A DNA stretch of 64,000 bases, from contig PVUG01000002.1 of assembly GCA_003001975.1 (NCBI GenBank), forward strand, positions 62,001-126,000. The letters are read 5' to 3'. Of this stretch, positions 37,342-46,435 are shown piece by piece; the first letter of the stretch is position 1, and every line of letters begins with the position of its first letter. The notes beneath the pieces were generated by a model that was not told the origin of the DNA, made no database searches, and saw only the letters and a program-made list of their open reading frames with translations. The stretch is from Martelella mediterranea. GTDB lineage: Bacteria; Pseudomonadota; Alphaproteobacteria; Rhizobiales; Rhizobiaceae. The position numbers and the translations under genes were made by a program.

Positions 37342-39582
37342 CTAGAGAAAGCTCTGCGGGTCAATGTCAAGCTGCACACGGACCGTGCCACGTTGTCGCG
37401 GCCCGTTTTCGAGCATTTCCCTCAAAAAAGTCTGGATATCATCCGCGCGGCTGCCGTGAACAAGCAGGCGGAAACGGTAGCGCCCGCGCACCAGCGCAAG
37501 CGGCGCCTCGGCAGGTCCCAGCACCGATATCGAGCGACCGGCGGGCGCTGCCGCCCTCAGCCCCCGCGCATGCGCCTCGGCATCGGCGCGGTTGTCGGCG
37601 GAAATGATGACGGCGGCGAGCCTGCCGAAGGGCGGCAACCCGCTCTTTTCCCGCTCGGTGATCTCGCGTTCGTAAAACGCATCGGCCTCACCGGAAACAA
37701 TTGCCTGCATCACCGGATGGGCCGGCTGGTAGGTCTGGATCAGCCCCTTGCTGGCAAGCCCGGTGCGCCCTGCCCGCCCGGTCACCTGTGCCAGCAGCTG
37801 GAACGTGCGTTCGGCCGCGCGCGGATCGCCGTTTGCAAGGCCGATATCGGCATCGACCACGCCCACAAGCGTCATCAGCGGAAAATTATGTCCCTTGGCC
37901 ACCAGTTGCGTGCCGATGATAATGTCCGCCTCGCCATTGGCAACCGCCTCCAGCTCGAGCCGCAACCGCTTGACGCCGCCAGCCATGTCCGATGACAGGA
38001 TGATGGTGCGCTTTTCCGGGAAATGCTGCTCGACCTCCTCGGCGATCCGCTCCACCCCCGGCCCGCAGGCCACGAGATGATCGAGCGTTCCGCATTCGGG
38101 GCAGACCTCCGGCACCGGCTCGGCATGGCCGCAATGATGACACATCAGCCGCCCGCGAAACCGGTGTTCGACCAGCCAACTCGAGCAATTGGGGCACTGA
38201 AAGCGATGACCGCACACCCGGCAGAGCGTCAACGGCGCATAGCCGCGACGATTGAGAAACAAAAGCGCCTGTTCACCGCGCCCGACGGTCTTGTCGATCT
38301 CCGACAGCAACATCGGCGACAGAAACCCGCCGCGCTTCGGCGGATCGCGCCTGAGGTCGACCGTCTTCAGGCTTGGCAACGCCGCCTCGGCGAACCGGCC
38401 CGGCAGGTGAATACGCTGATAACGCCCGGCCAGCGCATTGACCTGGCTTTCCACCGAGGGCGTGGCCGAAGCGAGAACGGCGGGAAATCCGCCGATGCGG
38501 GCGCGCACCACCGCCATGTCGCGGGCATTGTAGAACACCCGGTCTTCCTGCTTGTAGGCGGTGTCGTGTTCCTCATCGACCACGATCAGGCCGAGGTCCT
38601 CGAACGGCAGGAACAGCGACGAACGGGCACCGGCGACGACGCGAACCGCCCCCTCGGCCGTCTGCCGCCATACCTTTTCGCGCATACGCGGGGCGAGATC
38701 GGAATGCCATTCGCCCGGACGTGTGCCGAAACGCGCTTCGAACCGGTCGAGGAAGCTGGCGGTCAGCGCGATTTCCGGCAGCAGGATCAGCACCTGCCTG
38801 CCCTTGGCAAGGGTTTCGGCCACGGCCTCGAAATAGACTTCCGTCTTGCCGGAACCGGTCACGCCGTCAATCAGCGTCACATGGAAACGATCGGCCGCAA
38901 CGGCTGCACGCAGATCGTCGGCCGCCGCCGCCTGGTCGGGTGACAGGTCGGGCGGCGCATAGTCGGGATCAGGCGTGCCGAACGCCGGTGGCGGCGGCAT
39001 GAAAACGGTGTCGAACACGCCCTGCTTCATCATGGTTTCGACCACGCTGGAGCTCACACCTGCCGCGCGCGCCAGACCGAGCCGCGTCCACCCCGCACCG
39101 TCTTCGGCCAGTTCCAGCACCCGTTTTCTGGCAGGGGTCATCCGCTCCGGCACGGTGCCCGTCAGCGTCAGCCCTTCGATCATCGGCTCCGGCTCAAGCG
39201 CTGCGGGCGCCCGCACGGCCATGCGTGCGACAAGCCCCGGCGGCGACAGCGTGTAGGCCGACATCCATGCGATGAACCGGCGCATGTCATCGGCAACCGG
39301 CGGGCAGTCGAAGACGTGTTCGATCGGCCGCAGCTTCTTCGGATCGACCGCGTCGCCTGACGTTTCATCCCAGACAATGCCGATCACCTTGCGGGGGCCG
39401 ACGGGCACCTGCACCACGGAGCCGGGCATCACCGCCATGCCTTCGGGAACAGCATAGGAATACGGTCCTGCCACGGGCAGCGGCACCATTACGGGCACGC
39501 TGCGCATCACGGCAGGATCAATCGGTTTTCCGAAAAGGTCGAGCGAATCTCGGGTCATGGCTGGCAAGCTTGCCTGCCGCAT
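37342..39582 (-). CDS. priA: Primosomal protein N' (replication restart helicase PriA)
   Basis: 746-residue superfamily-2 DNA helicase that reloads the replisome at stalled forks. An N-terminal 3'-DNA-binding domain is followed by Walker A GVTGSGKT (about 238-245), the DEEH box (about 332) and a zinc-binding insert with repeated CxxC motifs (CRVC, CPNC, CHHC, CPEC, about 450-495). The motif TGRAGR is also present. An internal ATG at 39558 (MTRDSLDLFGK) gives a start closer to some homologues; the ATG at 39582 has GAGG too close for an ideal site, so the start is uncertain by 8 codons. Confidence 0.96.
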   Translation of the reverse strand: MRQASLPAMTRDSLDLFGKPIDPAVMRSVPVMVPLPVAGPYSYAVPEGMAVMPGSVVQVPVGPRKVIGIVWDETSGDAVDPKKLRPIEHVFDCPPVADDMRRFIAWMSAYTLSPPGLVARMAVRAPAALEPEPMIEGLTLTGTVPERMTPARKRVLELAEDGAGWTRLGLARAAGVSSSVVETMMKQGVFDTVFMPPPPAFGTPDPDYAPPDLSPDQAAAADDLRAAVAADRFHVTLIDGVTGSGKTEVYFEAVAETLAKGRQVLILLPEIALTASFLDRFEARFGTRPGEWHSDLAPRMREKVWRQTAEGAVRVVAGARSSLFLPFEDLGLIVVDEEHDTAYKQEDRVFYNARDMAVVRARIGGFPAVLASATPSVESQVNALAGRYQRIHLPGRFAEAALPSLKTVDLRRDPPKRGGFLSPMLLSEIDKTVGRGEQALLFLNRRGYAPLTLCRVCGHRFQCPNCSSWLVEHRFRGRLMCHHCGHAEPVPEVCPECGTLDHLVACGPGVERIAEEVEQHFPEKRTIILSSDMAGGVKRLRLELEAVANGEADIIIGTQLVAKGHNFPLMTLVGVVDADIGLANGDPRAAERTFQLLAQVTGRAGRTGLASKGLIQTYQPAHPVMQAIVSGEADAFYEREITEREKSGLPPFGRLAAVIISADNRADAEAHARGLRAAAPAGRSISVLGPAEAPLALVRGRYRFRLLVHGSRADDIQTFLREMLENGPRQRGTVRVQLDIDPQSFL

Positions 39583-39604
39583 CCTCTAAAGTGAAGCACA
39601 GAAT

Positions 39605-40543
39605 TCAAGAGGCGTCCGACACCGCCGCAGCCGACTTGCCGTTTTCCAGAACAAAGGCGGCATCGGGATCATCGGCCAGCGCATGCACGGTATGGTGCTC
39701 AAGGGCAGCGGTCACATCCGCCGGCGCGCCCTGCAATTGATCGGGCATGATCATGTTGCCGATGGTGAAGTCGAATCGGTCGCCCTGCTTGTTCAAAAGC
39801 TCGTGGAAGACCGTCATGTCGCGCAGTTCGGTCGACCACTTGGCGAACCAGTAGAACAGACCGGAATTACGCGCTTTCAGGTGCACCGGCAGGATCGGCA
39901 GATCGTATTTGCGGGCAAAACCGATGGCCGAGGTCTTCCATGGGCGTTCATTCAGCTTGCCGTCGGCCCAATAGGCGATGCGCCCCGAGGGAAACAGCAC
40001 CATCGCCTTTTCTTCCCTGATGGCATTGTTGGTGACCTGCAGGGTTTCGCGCGCCTTGAGCTTGCTCTTGAACTCTTCGCGCCATTCAACCGGAATGATC
40101 ATCTCGACCAGACGCGGATTGACGCGCACGGCATCCCGGTTGGCGAAGAACATCATGTCGGGGCGGCGTTCCTTCAGAAGATCGAAGACGGCGACACCGT
40201 CGGCAATGCCGGTCGGATGATTCGAAACCATGACGAAGCCGCCCTTTTCAGGGATGCGCTCACCGCGAATGCAGTTGATATCGAGCGTCAGCCGCTCGGA
40301 GATGTACTGGAAAACCTGGTAGCCATCCATGGACTGGATGTCATTGGCAAAGTCGATCGCCTTCCCGTATCCGAGAAGCAGATGCAGGAACGGCCGCATG
40401 ACCGGCCAGAACGGATTGTGGACAATCTTCTGGCCGCGCTCGGCGATCAGCGTATCGACGATGTGCCCCGGCTGCCCTTGCGACACAAGCGCCACAGCCT
40501 CAGCAAACTGCGCCAGAGCGGATGATGAATCACGACGCGCCAT
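39605..40543 (-). CDS. Lysophospholipid acyltransferase family protein
   Basis: 312-residue acyltransferase of the PlsC/OlsA-type superfamily. The catalytic block SNHPTGIADGVAV contains His and Asp in the HPxGxxD form used by the putative-haemolysin/OlsA-like branch. VLFPSGRIAYW and LPILPVHLKARNS are further family blocks. It probably transfers acyl chains to a lysophospholipid or an ornithine-lipid precursor at the inner membrane (substrate inferred). The start at 40543 (MARRDSSS) is chosen because the upstream open frame overlaps the divergent xerC start. Confidence 0.85.
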   Translation of the reverse strand: MARRDSSSALAQFAEAVALVSQGQPGHIVDTLIAERGQKIVHNPFWPVMRPFLHLLLGYGKAIDFANDIQSMDGYQVFQYISERLTLDINCIRGERIPEKGGFVMVSNHPTGIADGVAVFDLLKERRPDMMFFANRDAVRVNPRLVEMIIPVEWREEFKSKLKARETLQVTNNAIREEKAMVLFPSGRIAYWADGKLNERPWKTSAIGFARKYDLPILPVHLKARNSGLFYWFAKWSTELRDMTVFHELLNKQGDRFDFTIGNMIMPDQLQGAPADVTAALEHHTVHALADDPDAAFVLENGKSAAAVSDAS

Positions 40544-40685
40544 ATAAATTCCTGCTTTTGCCGAGCGGCCTATATCGCAATTCCGTATGAAAAGACAATG
40601 ACACCTCCCGGAACCCTTAGCGTTTTTGTAACCCAATTTACTGTAAAATCGCGTCGCGGCAAGAAGTTCCTTGGACGGTGACCCC

Positions 40686-41621
40686 ATGAGCGAAATACTG
40701 GTGCCTGCTGATGATACATTGCTTGCATTGCGTCAAGAGTGGCTGCAGGCGCTGGCCGGCGAACGCCGGCTTTCAGCCAAGACGGCGGAGGCATACGAGC
40801 GCGATACGCGGCAATTCCTCGCCTTTTTGTGCGGTCATATCGCACGGCCGGTCCGGCTTGACGACATTGATTCGCTGCGTCCTGCCGATGTGCGTGCCTA
40901 TCTCGCCTTCCGGCGTCGCGAGGGGGCCGGCGCACGCACACTCGGCCGCGATCTGGCCGGCATTCGCTCGTTTCTGCGCTGGCTGGAAAAGCGCGGTCTG
41001 GCCAATGCCGCCGGCGTGCGGGCCATGCGGGCGCCGAAGCAGCCGAAATCCCTGCCCAAACCGCTGAGCGCCGAGGAAGCGCTTGCCGTCTCTGGCAGTG
41101 ATGCTCAATTGGCGGAAGAACCATGGATCGCCGCGCGCAATGCGGCCGTCTTCTGTCTGCTTTACGGCTGCGGATTGCGCATTTCAGAAGCCATCGGGCT
41201 GACACCGGGCGATTTTGCCGGTGAGCCGACAAGCCTCAGGATTACCGGCAAGGGCAACAAGACCCGCATCGTGCCGCTGCTGCCGGCAGCTCTTGCAGCG
41301 GTGCGGCACTATATCGCGCTCTGCCCCCACCATCTGGACAGCGACAAGCCGCTTTTCCGGGGCCTGCGCGGCAAGACGCTGCAGCCGGCGATCATTCAGC
41401 GGGAAATGCAGGCCATGCGCGGCGCGCTCGGCCTTTCGGACAAGGCCACGCCCCATGCGCTGCGCCATTCCTTCGCAACGCATCTGCTGGCCGCCGGCGG
41501 CGACCTCAGAACCATTCAGGAATTGCTGGGCCATGCCAGCCTGTCAACCACACAAGTCTATACCGGCGTCGATACCGGGCGGCTTCTGGAGATCTACGAC
41601 AAGGCGCATCCGCGCGCCTGA
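40686..41621 (+). CDS. xerC: Site-specific tyrosine recombinase XerC
   Basis: 311-residue recombinase that resolves chromosome dimers at dif together with XerD. An N-terminal SAM-like DNA-binding domain (about 15-110) is followed by the catalytic domain with the complete set Arg165, Lys189, His257, Arg260, His283 and nucleophile Tyr292. The ATG at 40686 is favoured over an in-frame TTG at 40671. The position next to priA is standard for the group; this is not the integrase of an island. No dif-like site was spotted nearby. Confidence 0.94.
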   Translation: MSEILVPADDTLLALRQEWLQALAGERRLSAKTAEAYERDTRQFLAFLCGHIARPVRLDDIDSLRPADVRAYLAFRRREGAGARTLGRDLAGIRSFLRWLEKRGLANAAGVRAMRAPKQPKSLPKPLSAEEALAVSGSDAQLAEEPWIAARNAAVFCLLYGCGLRISEAIGLTPGDFAGEPTSLRITGKGNKTRIVPLLPAALAAVRHYIALCPHHLDSDKPLFRGLRGKTLQPAIIQREMQAMRGALGLSDKATPHALRHSFATHLLAAGGDLRTIQELLGHASLSTTQVYTGVDTGRLLEIYDKAHPRA

Positions 41622-41678
41622 TCGGCCCAGCAGGCAAGACAGGCCCCGCCGACAAAGCGGGACCTGCGGGAAATGCGA

Positions 41679-41939
41679 TCAGGCGTTATTGTCGTAGCTG
41701 AAGCTGATCAGTTCGGGCGAACCGTCGGGACGGACCTTGAAGGTCTTGACCGCATGCCAGTTGGAACCGTTGTGGACACTGGTGGAGAAGATATCGCCGG
41801 GCTGGGCAAGCTGGGCGATGTCCCTGTCAGCAGCCGTAATCTTCGGGCCGTACATCGCCGGATTGAGCGGTTCGCCGGCAAAGGCGGCGCCTGCACCCAC
41901 CATCAGGGTCGCAAGCGCAAGCGCGATTAGTTTTTTCAT
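41679..41939 (-). CDS. Small exported protein, unknown function
   Basis: 86-residue protein with a clear signal peptide (MKKLIALALATLMVGAGAAFA, cleavage about residue 21). The mature part of about 65 residues contains MYGPKITAADRDIAQLAQPGDIFSTS and no cysteines. The family is not recognised. AAGGA precedes ATG 41939. An AT-rich stretch about 100-160 bp upstream probably holds its promoter. Confidence 0.72.
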   Translation of the reverse strand: MKKLIALALATLMVGAGAAFAGEPLNPAMYGPKITAADRDIAQLAQPGDIFSTSVHNGSNWHAVKTFKVRPDGSPELISFSYDNNA

Positions 41940-42229
41940 CGGATTGGTCCTTGGGATGTTTTCAGTGTTCTTTTGAAACCGGAAAGGATCATCCCTTTCC
42001 ATTCCCATTTTACGCCCAGCGATGGCGGAAACGATACTCAATTCTTGGTAATGAATCCATTAAATTACTGTAAATATTATATTTTTCTGAATTCAGATTT
42101 ACGGGAAACGCAATTGGCATCGTTGTGACGGCGGCCACGACCCACGGCGCATTACCGCCCCACGACAGCCTATCCCAAGGGATCATGTTCGGGGACTGAG
42201 ACAGGGCCAGTATTGTTACCAACAAAAAA
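41940..42229. other. Non-coding gap, AT-rich in part
   Basis: Between the small exported protein and the lpdA terminator there is no credible gene. The segment 42045-42105 is strongly AT-rich and is a plausible promoter zone for the minus-strand exported protein. The rest shows nothing I can assign. Confidence 0.6.
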
Positions 42230-42253
42230 TGCGGCCCCCGCGAGGAGGCCGCA
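42230..42253 (-). terminator. Rho-independent terminator after lpdA
   Basis: TGCGGCC / GGCCGCA stem with a 10-nt loop, followed on the minus strand by TTTTTTG. It lies 39 bp past the lpdA stop codon and probably ends the sucA-to-lpdA transcript. Confidence 0.85.
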
Positions 42254-42291
42254 CATCCAATTTTCCGGAATGACTCGAAGAGCAACCGACC

Positions 42292-43698
42292 TTACATGTG
42301 GATAGGCTTGAAGAATGCCGCCATGGCGGCTTCCTTCACGGCTTCCGACATGGTCGGGTGGGCGTGGCAGGTGCGGCCGAGGTCTTCCGACGAGCCGCCG
42401 AATTCCATCAGCACCGAGGCTTCCTGGATCATTTCGCCGGCGCCGAAGCCGACGATGTGAACGCCGAGCACGCGGTCGGTTTCCTTGTCGGCCAGCACCT
42501 TGACGAAACCGTCGGTGGTTTCCATGGCCCGTGCACGGCCATTGGCCATGAACGGGAACTTGCCGACATTATAGGCGACACCGCCCTTCTTCAGCTCTTC
42601 CTCGGTCTTGCCGACGGAGGCGACTTCCGGCTGGGTGTAGACCACGCTCGGGATCACGTCGTAGTTCACGTGACCGGCCTGACCGGCGAGGATTTCGGCC
42701 AGCGCCACGCCCTCGTCTTCGGCCTTGTGCGCCAACATCGGGCCCTTGACCACATCACCGATGGCATAAATGCCCTCGACATTGGTCTTGAAATGGCCAT
42801 CGATCTCGACCCGGCCGCGGTCGTCGAGCTTGACGCCGGCGTCTTCGAGGCCAAGACCTTCGGTATAGGGCTTGCGGCCGGTCGAAATCAGCACGATGTC
42901 GGCATCCAGCGTTTCCGCATCGCCGCCCTTGACCGGCTCAAAGGTGACCTTCGCGCCCTTCTTGCCCTTTTCAACGGCCGTGACCTTGGCCGACAGCTTG
43001 AAATCGAGGCCCTGCTTGGCGAGCAGCTTCTGGGTCTGTTTGGAAACCTCGCCATCCATGGTGCCGAGGATCTTGTCGAGGAATTCCACAACCGTGACCT
43101 TGGCGCCCAGCCGCGACCAGACCGAACCGAGTTCCAGCCCGATAACGCCGCCGCCAACAACGATCATCTTTTCCGGCACTTTCTTCAGCGCAATGGCGCC
43201 GGTGGAGGAGACAATGGTTTCCTCGTCAATGGCAACATCGACGCCGGGAATGCCGGCAACATCCGAGCCGGTGGCGATCACGATGTTCTTGGCTTCCAGA
43301 TCCTCGGTGGAACCGTCTTCCTTCGTCACCTGCACCTTGCCGGCGGAAACGACCTTGCCTGTGCCCTGAAAACCGTCGATCTTGTTCTTCTTGAACAGGA
43401 AGGCAACGCCCTCGACATTCGACTTCACCACCGAATCCTTGTGGGCCAGCAGCTTGTCGTGATCGAGTTCGACGCCGGAAAGCTTCACGCCGAGGCTTTC
43501 CATGCCATGGGCGGCGTGGGCATACTGCTCGGAAGCATGCAGCAGCGCCTTGGACGGAATACAGCCGACATTGAGGCAGGTGCCGCCATAGGTCGCACGC
43601 TTTTCAACGACAGCGACCTTCATGCCGAGCTGCGAGGCCTTGACCGCGCAGACATAGCCGCCGGGGCCGGAACCGATTACGATAAGATCATAGGACAT
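42292..43698 (-). CDS. lpdA: Dihydrolipoyl dehydrogenase (E3 of 2-oxoglutarate dehydrogenase)
   Basis: 468-residue FAD disulfide oxidoreductase that reoxidises the lipoyl groups of SucB with NAD. The N-terminal GSGPGG, redox pair Cys41/Cys46 in GGTCLNVGC, NAD motif GGGVIGLELGSVWSRLGA, and catalytic His447 and Glu452 in HAHPTMSEA are present. Last gene of the sucA-sucB cluster, separated from sucB by two LysE-family exporter genes. Confidence 0.97.
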   Translation of the reverse strand: MSYDLIVIGSGPGGYVCAVKASQLGMKVAVVEKRATYGGTCLNVGCIPSKALLHASEQYAHAAHGMESLGVKLSGVELDHDKLLAHKDSVVKSNVEGVAFLFKKNKIDGFQGTGKVVSAGKVQVTKEDGSTEDLEAKNIVIATGSDVAGIPGVDVAIDEETIVSSTGAIALKKVPEKMIVVGGGVIGLELGSVWSRLGAKVTVVEFLDKILGTMDGEVSKQTQKLLAKQGLDFKLSAKVTAVEKGKKGAKVTFEPVKGGDAETLDADIVLISTGRKPYTEGLGLEDAGVKLDDRGRVEIDGHFKTNVEGIYAIGDVVKGPMLAHKAEDEGVALAEILAGQAGHVNYDVIPSVVYTQPEVASVGKTEEELKKGGVAYNVGKFPFMANGRARAMETTDGFVKVLADKETDRVLGVHIVGFGAGEMIQEASVLMEFGGSSEDLGRTCHAHPTMSEAVKEAAMAAFFKPIHM

Positions 43699-43802
43699 CA
43701 GATTTCCTTCTCTTTTGTGCGGTCATGGCCGGTGCGAAGGATGGGCGCATATGACCGTGATGGGTATGGGCCGAGGGGCCGGTTTGTTTCTTCAGGGGCC
43801 GC

Positions 43803-44441
43803 TCAGCCCGCCTTTTCGGTTGCCAGTTTCAGGCCGAAAGCGATGAACACCGCGCCGCTGGCGCGGTTGATCCACACGCTCGCCTTTTCAAACGCATGGC
43901 GCATGGTGGGCATGGTCAGAAACAGCGATACGCCGACGAACCAGGCAATCAGGCAGGTGGCCATGACGAGGCCGTAGCCGAACTTCACGCCCGCCGGGGT
44001 TTCGTGGCTGACCACGGTTGAGAATATCGACAGGAAGAACAGCACCGGTTTCGGGTTCAGCGCATTGGCGAGAAAGCCGAGCGAAAAGGCCTTCGCCGCC
44101 CCCTGCCTTGCCGTGACCGCGGTTTCCGCAACGGGTGAGACATTGGCCTTGCCGGAGCGGAACGACTGGATGCCGAGATAGATCAGATAGGCAGCGCCCA
44201 TCCACTTGATGACGTTGAACAGCATGATCGACTGGGAGATGATGAGACCAAGCCCGAGGATCGTGTAGCTGACATGGAACATCAACGACGTGCCGATGCC
44301 GAAACTGCTCAGTATCGCCGAGCGCCGCCCGTGCACCAGCGCCTGACGGATAACCATGGCGGTATCAGCCCCGGGGGCAACGATGGCGAAGGAAAAAATC
44401 GCCATGAGGGATGCCAGTTCGACCAGATATTGATGATTCAC
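43803..44441 (-). CDS. LysE/RhtB-family amino-acid exporter, copy proximal to lpdA
   Basis: 212-residue inner-membrane exporter with about six transmembrane helices. The family signature APGADTAMVIRQALVHGRRSAI near the N-terminus and SLGFLANALNPKPVLFFLS in the middle are clear. The substrate is unknown. It lies 26 bp downstream of a second LysE-family gene with only low overall similarity, so the pair is not a recent duplication. Confidence 0.9.
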   Translation of the reverse strand: MNHQYLVELASLMAIFSFAIVAPGADTAMVIRQALVHGRRSAILSSFGIGTSLMFHVSYTILGLGLIISQSIMLFNVIKWMGAAYLIYLGIQSFRSGKANVSPVAETAVTARQGAAKAFSLGFLANALNPKPVLFFLSIFSTVVSHETPAGVKFGYGLVMATCLIAWFVGVSLFLTMPTMRHAFEKASVWINRASGAVFIAFGLKLATEKAG

Positions 44442-44467
44442 GATATGCTGCTCCGCCTGTCCACGTT

Positions 44468-45082
44468 TTATTGTCTGCTGAGCGCCAGCTTCAGGCCGAA
44501 GCCGGCAAAGGCCATGGCGACCGAGCGGCGCATCCAGACCATCGCCCGTTCACTGGAAAACACACGGTCGCGCATCAGCGCCGCAAACTGGCCGTAGACG
44601 ATGAACACCACCAGCGTCATCAGCATGAAGATCCCCGAAAGCATCAGCATCTGGAAAACGGCATGACCTGCGACTGGATCGACGAATTGCGGCAGGAAGG
44701 CCAGGAAGAACACGGACAGTTTGGGATTGAGGATGTTCAGCAGAAAGCCGTCACGCACGATCGCGAGCGTCGAGCGTTTCGCCCGCGGCTCGGCGGAAAT
44801 CGACAGCGTGCCGTGTTCCTTCAGCGCCTGCCAGGCGAGATAAAGCAGATAGGCGACACCGGCGAACTTGACCGTCTGAAACAGGACCGCGCTGGTGTGA
44901 AACAGCGCCGCCAGCCCGAACACCGAAGCCAGAATGGCCGGGACAATGCCGAATGTGCAGCCGACGGCCGCTGCAACGGATGCGCGCCGGCCTGAAGACA
45001 GGCCGGTCGCCAGCGTATAGACAACGCCGGTACCGGGAACCAGGACCACAATCAATGCGGTTATGAAAAACGCGATGCTCAT
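44468..45082 (-). CDS. LysE/RhtB-family amino-acid exporter, copy proximal to sucB
   Basis: 204-residue exporter with about six transmembrane helices. The N-terminal VPGTGVVYTLATGLSSGRRASV block and DGFLLNILNPKLSVFFLAFLPQFV place it in the LysE family. It starts 24 bp after the sucB stop and is probably co-transcribed with sucB. The substrate is unknown. Confidence 0.9.
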   Translation of the reverse strand: MSIAFFITALIVVLVPGTGVVYTLATGLSSGRRASVAAAVGCTFGIVPAILASVFGLAALFHTSAVLFQTVKFAGVAYLLYLAWQALKEHGTLSISAEPRAKRSTLAIVRDGFLLNILNPKLSVFFLAFLPQFVDPVAGHAVFQMLMLSGIFMLMTLVVFIVYGQFAALMRDRVFSSERAMVWMRRSVAMAFAGFGLKLALSRQ

Positions 45083-45106
45083 GGTCCTGCCCCCTTTAGC
45101 GGATGA

Positions 45107-46339
45107 TCAGAGATCGAGAACCAGACGTTCCGGATCCTCGAGCGTTTCCTTGACGCGGACCAGGAAGGTCACGGCCTCCTGACCGTCGACCATACGATGG
45201 TCGTAGGAAAGCGCAAGATACATCATCGGGCGAATGACCACCTGACCGCCGATCGCCATCGGGCGTTCCTGGATCTTGTGCATGCCGAGAATGCCCGACT
45301 GCGGCGCATTCAGGATCGGCGACGACATCAGCGAGCCGTAGACACCGCCATTGGTGATGGTGAAGGTGCCGCCCTGCATGTCGGCCATAGAAAGCTGACC
45401 GCCGCGTGCCGCCTTGGCGAGACGGGCAATCTCGGCTTCGATCTCGGCAATCGACATCTGGTCGGCATCGCGCACGACCGGAACGACGAGGCCCTTGTCG
45501 GTGCCAACGGCCATGCCGATGTGGCAGAACTTCTTGTAGATGATGTCCGTGCCGTCGATTTCGGCGTTGACCGCCGGAATTTCCTTCAGGGCATGACAGA
45601 CAGCCTTGGTGAAGAAGCCCATGAAGCCCAGCTTGACGTCGTGCTTCTTCAGGAACAGGTCCTTGTATTTCGACCGCAGTTCCATCACGGCCGTCATGTC
45701 CACCTCGTTATAGGTGGTCAGCATGGCTGCCGTGTTCTGCGCATCCTTCAGCCGCTTGGCGATGGTCTGGCGCAGGCGGGTCATCTTGACGCGCTCTTCG
45801 CGGTCGGCATCCTCAACCTTGGACGGCGCGCGCTGCGGGGCCTTGGCCGGCTCGGCAGCCGGAGCGGACGTGCCCTTGGCGGCAGCGGCAATGACATCGC
45901 CCTTCAGCACCTGGCCGCGCTTGCCCGAACCTTCCACCTGATCGGCGGAAATGTTCTTTTCTTCCATCATCTTGGCAGCAGACGGCGCTGCCGGCATGTC
46001 GGAGCCGGACTTTGCGGCCGGTTCTTCGGCTTTCGGCGCTTCTTCCTTCGGCGCTTCGGCCTTGGGTTCTTCCTTTTCGCCGCCGCCAGCAGCCGGGGCA
46101 TCGCCCTCGGCGATCTGGCCGAGCAGCGCGTCGAGTTCGACGGTCTCGCCTTCGCCGGCGACGATTTCGGAAAGCGTGCCGGCAGCCGGGGCCGGGACCT
46201 CGATGGTCACCTTGTCGGTTTCCAGTTCGACAATCGGCTCATCGGCGGCGATAGCGTCGCCGACCTTCTTGTACCAGGTGCCGACCGTTGCCTCGGTAAC
46301 GGATTCACCCAAAGTGGGAACGCGGATTTCAGTGGCCAT
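45107..46339 (-). CDS. sucB: Dihydrolipoyllysine succinyltransferase (E2 of 2-oxoglutarate dehydrogenase)
   Basis: 410-residue E2 core. One N-terminal lipoyl domain with lipoyl Lys43 (ETDKVTIE), an Ala/Pro/Glu-rich linker (about 80-115), an E3-binding domain (about 115-155) and a catalytic domain ending with His381 and Asp385 (HRMVDG). It transfers the succinyl group to CoA. It starts 96 bp after sucA; a GC-rich hairpin (46397-46424) lies in that gap. Confidence 0.97.
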   Translation of the reverse strand: MATEIRVPTLGESVTEATVGTWYKKVGDAIAADEPIVELETDKVTIEVPAPAAGTLSEIVAGEGETVELDALLGQIAEGDAPAAGGGEKEEPKAEAPKEEAPKAEEPAAKSGSDMPAAPSAAKMMEEKNISADQVEGSGKRGQVLKGDVIAAAAKGTSAPAAEPAKAPQRAPSKVEDADREERVKMTRLRQTIAKRLKDAQNTAAMLTTYNEVDMTAVMELRSKYKDLFLKKHDVKLGFMGFFTKAVCHALKEIPAVNAEIDGTDIIYKKFCHIGMAVGTDKGLVVPVVRDADQMSIAEIEAEIARLAKAARGGQLSMADMQGGTFTITNGGVYGSLMSSPILNAPQSGILGMHKIQERPMAIGGQVVIRPMMYLALSYDHRMVDGQEAVTFLVRVKETLEDPERLVLDL

Positions 46340-46396
46340 GTCAAAAGTCCCGATATTGATAAACTTTGTGTCCGGATCGCCTTTTAAGCGGTCGTT

Positions 46397-46424
46397 GCGC
46401 GCCGGGCGTCAAGGTCCGGCGCGC
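46397..46424 (-). other. Intercistronic hairpin between sucA and sucB
   Basis: 9-bp GC stem GCGCGCCGG / CCGGCGCGC with a 10-nt loop and no T run, so it is not a classical terminator. It may stabilise or process the sucAB transcript. Confidence 0.55.
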
Positions 46425-46435
46425 TTCTGTTGGTT

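Noticed and set aside
40686-41621. Tyrosine recombinase as a sign of an integrated element
   Set aside because: Sequence and context fit the housekeeping XerC, and there are no att repeats or foreign-looking genes nearby. The tRNA-His gene is also not flanked by a duplicated 3' end.
42041-42057. Similarity of TTCTTGGTAATG to the tip of the MITE-like element
   Set aside because: Only about ten bases match and no second end or inner structure is found, so chance is the simpler explanation.
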